Assembly: GCA_015488935.1 (NCBI GenBank)
Contig: WFMU01000101.1
Coordinates: forward strand, 1-22,558
Length of the DNA: 22,558 nt
Direction: 5' to 3'
Source: Flavobacteriaceae bacterium
GTDB lineage: Bacteria > Bacteroidota > Bacteroidia > Flavobacteriales > Flavobacteriaceae
The position numbers were made by a program, and so were the translations under genes. The notes under the pieces were generated by a model, which searched no databases, had not been told where the DNA came from, and saw only the letters and a list, made by a program, of their open reading frames with translations. Positions 22,467-22,558 of the stretch are shown here, one piece after another. How positions within the stretch are numbered: the first letter of the stretch is position 1; every line of letters begins with the position of its first letter.

Positions 22467-22558
22467 AAGTGTAAATTAAAAATATTACAATCTATTTTTG
22501 ATTAAACAAATCATTTTTATGGTAAAAACAGAAATAAATTGTTATATTTAATTCAAAC

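Overview
The window looks like a chromosomal segment from a marine-type member of the Flavobacteriaceae (phylum Bacteroidota). Supporting signs are the very AT-rich coding and intergenic DNA, flavobacterial TAnnTTTG promoter boxes instead of sigma70 boxes, starts without an obvious Shine-Dalgarno, a type IX secretion (T9SS) C-terminal sorting domain, PD40/OmpA proteins of the PorE kind, and a complete Alternative Complex III (ACIII) cluster running into an aa3 oxidase. No rRNA, tRNA, CRISPR array, IS element or phage gene was seen.

Layout. 1-3242 (+): two tandem paralogous outer-membrane/periplasmic proteins (PD40 propeller, CarboxypepD_reg-like domain, OmpA peptidoglycan-binding domain); the first is cut by the window edge. 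3250-4742 (-): ruvB and a small secreted SPOR-domain protein. 4743-4960: divergent promoter region. 4961-13552 (+): actABCDEF, encoding all six ACIII subunits (quinol:cytochrome c oxidoreductase), closed by a strong hairpin terminator at 13574-13608. 13666-16573 (+): a separate promoter and coxB-coxA (aa3 cytochrome c oxidase subunits II and I), closed by a second terminator. 16574-17002: 429 bases without a gene, holding two terminators and a diverged pair of 53-nt repeats. 17003-21385 (-): a T9SS-secreted alpha/beta hydrolase (lipase-like), a membrane-anchored or secreted monohaem cytochrome c, and an antiquitin-type (ALDH7) aldehyde dehydrogenase. 21489-22466 (+): a LuxE/PaaK-like acyl-protein synthetase/acyltransferase.

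How the genes work together. ActC/ActF sit in the membrane and oxidise menaquinol; electrons pass through the ActB iron-sulfur clusters and the haems of ActA and ActE to the CuA site of CoxB and the haem a/haem a3-CuB centre of CoxA. A physical ACIII-aa3 supercomplex has been described in Flavobacterium johnsoniae, so adjacency of the two operons makes functional sense, although the terminator and new promoter between them imply they can be expressed separately. The small cytochrome c at 19276-19668 resembles the ActE haem domain and could be an extra electron shuttle (inference).

No clearly new multi-gene system is visible. The most interesting details are the seven-haem ActA with a tandemly duplicated N-terminal cytochrome domain, the nine-histidine stretch in ActF, a cluster of TGCCA motifs in the act leader, two stacked inverted repeats over the lipase promoter, and the decaying 53-nt intergenic repeat pair.
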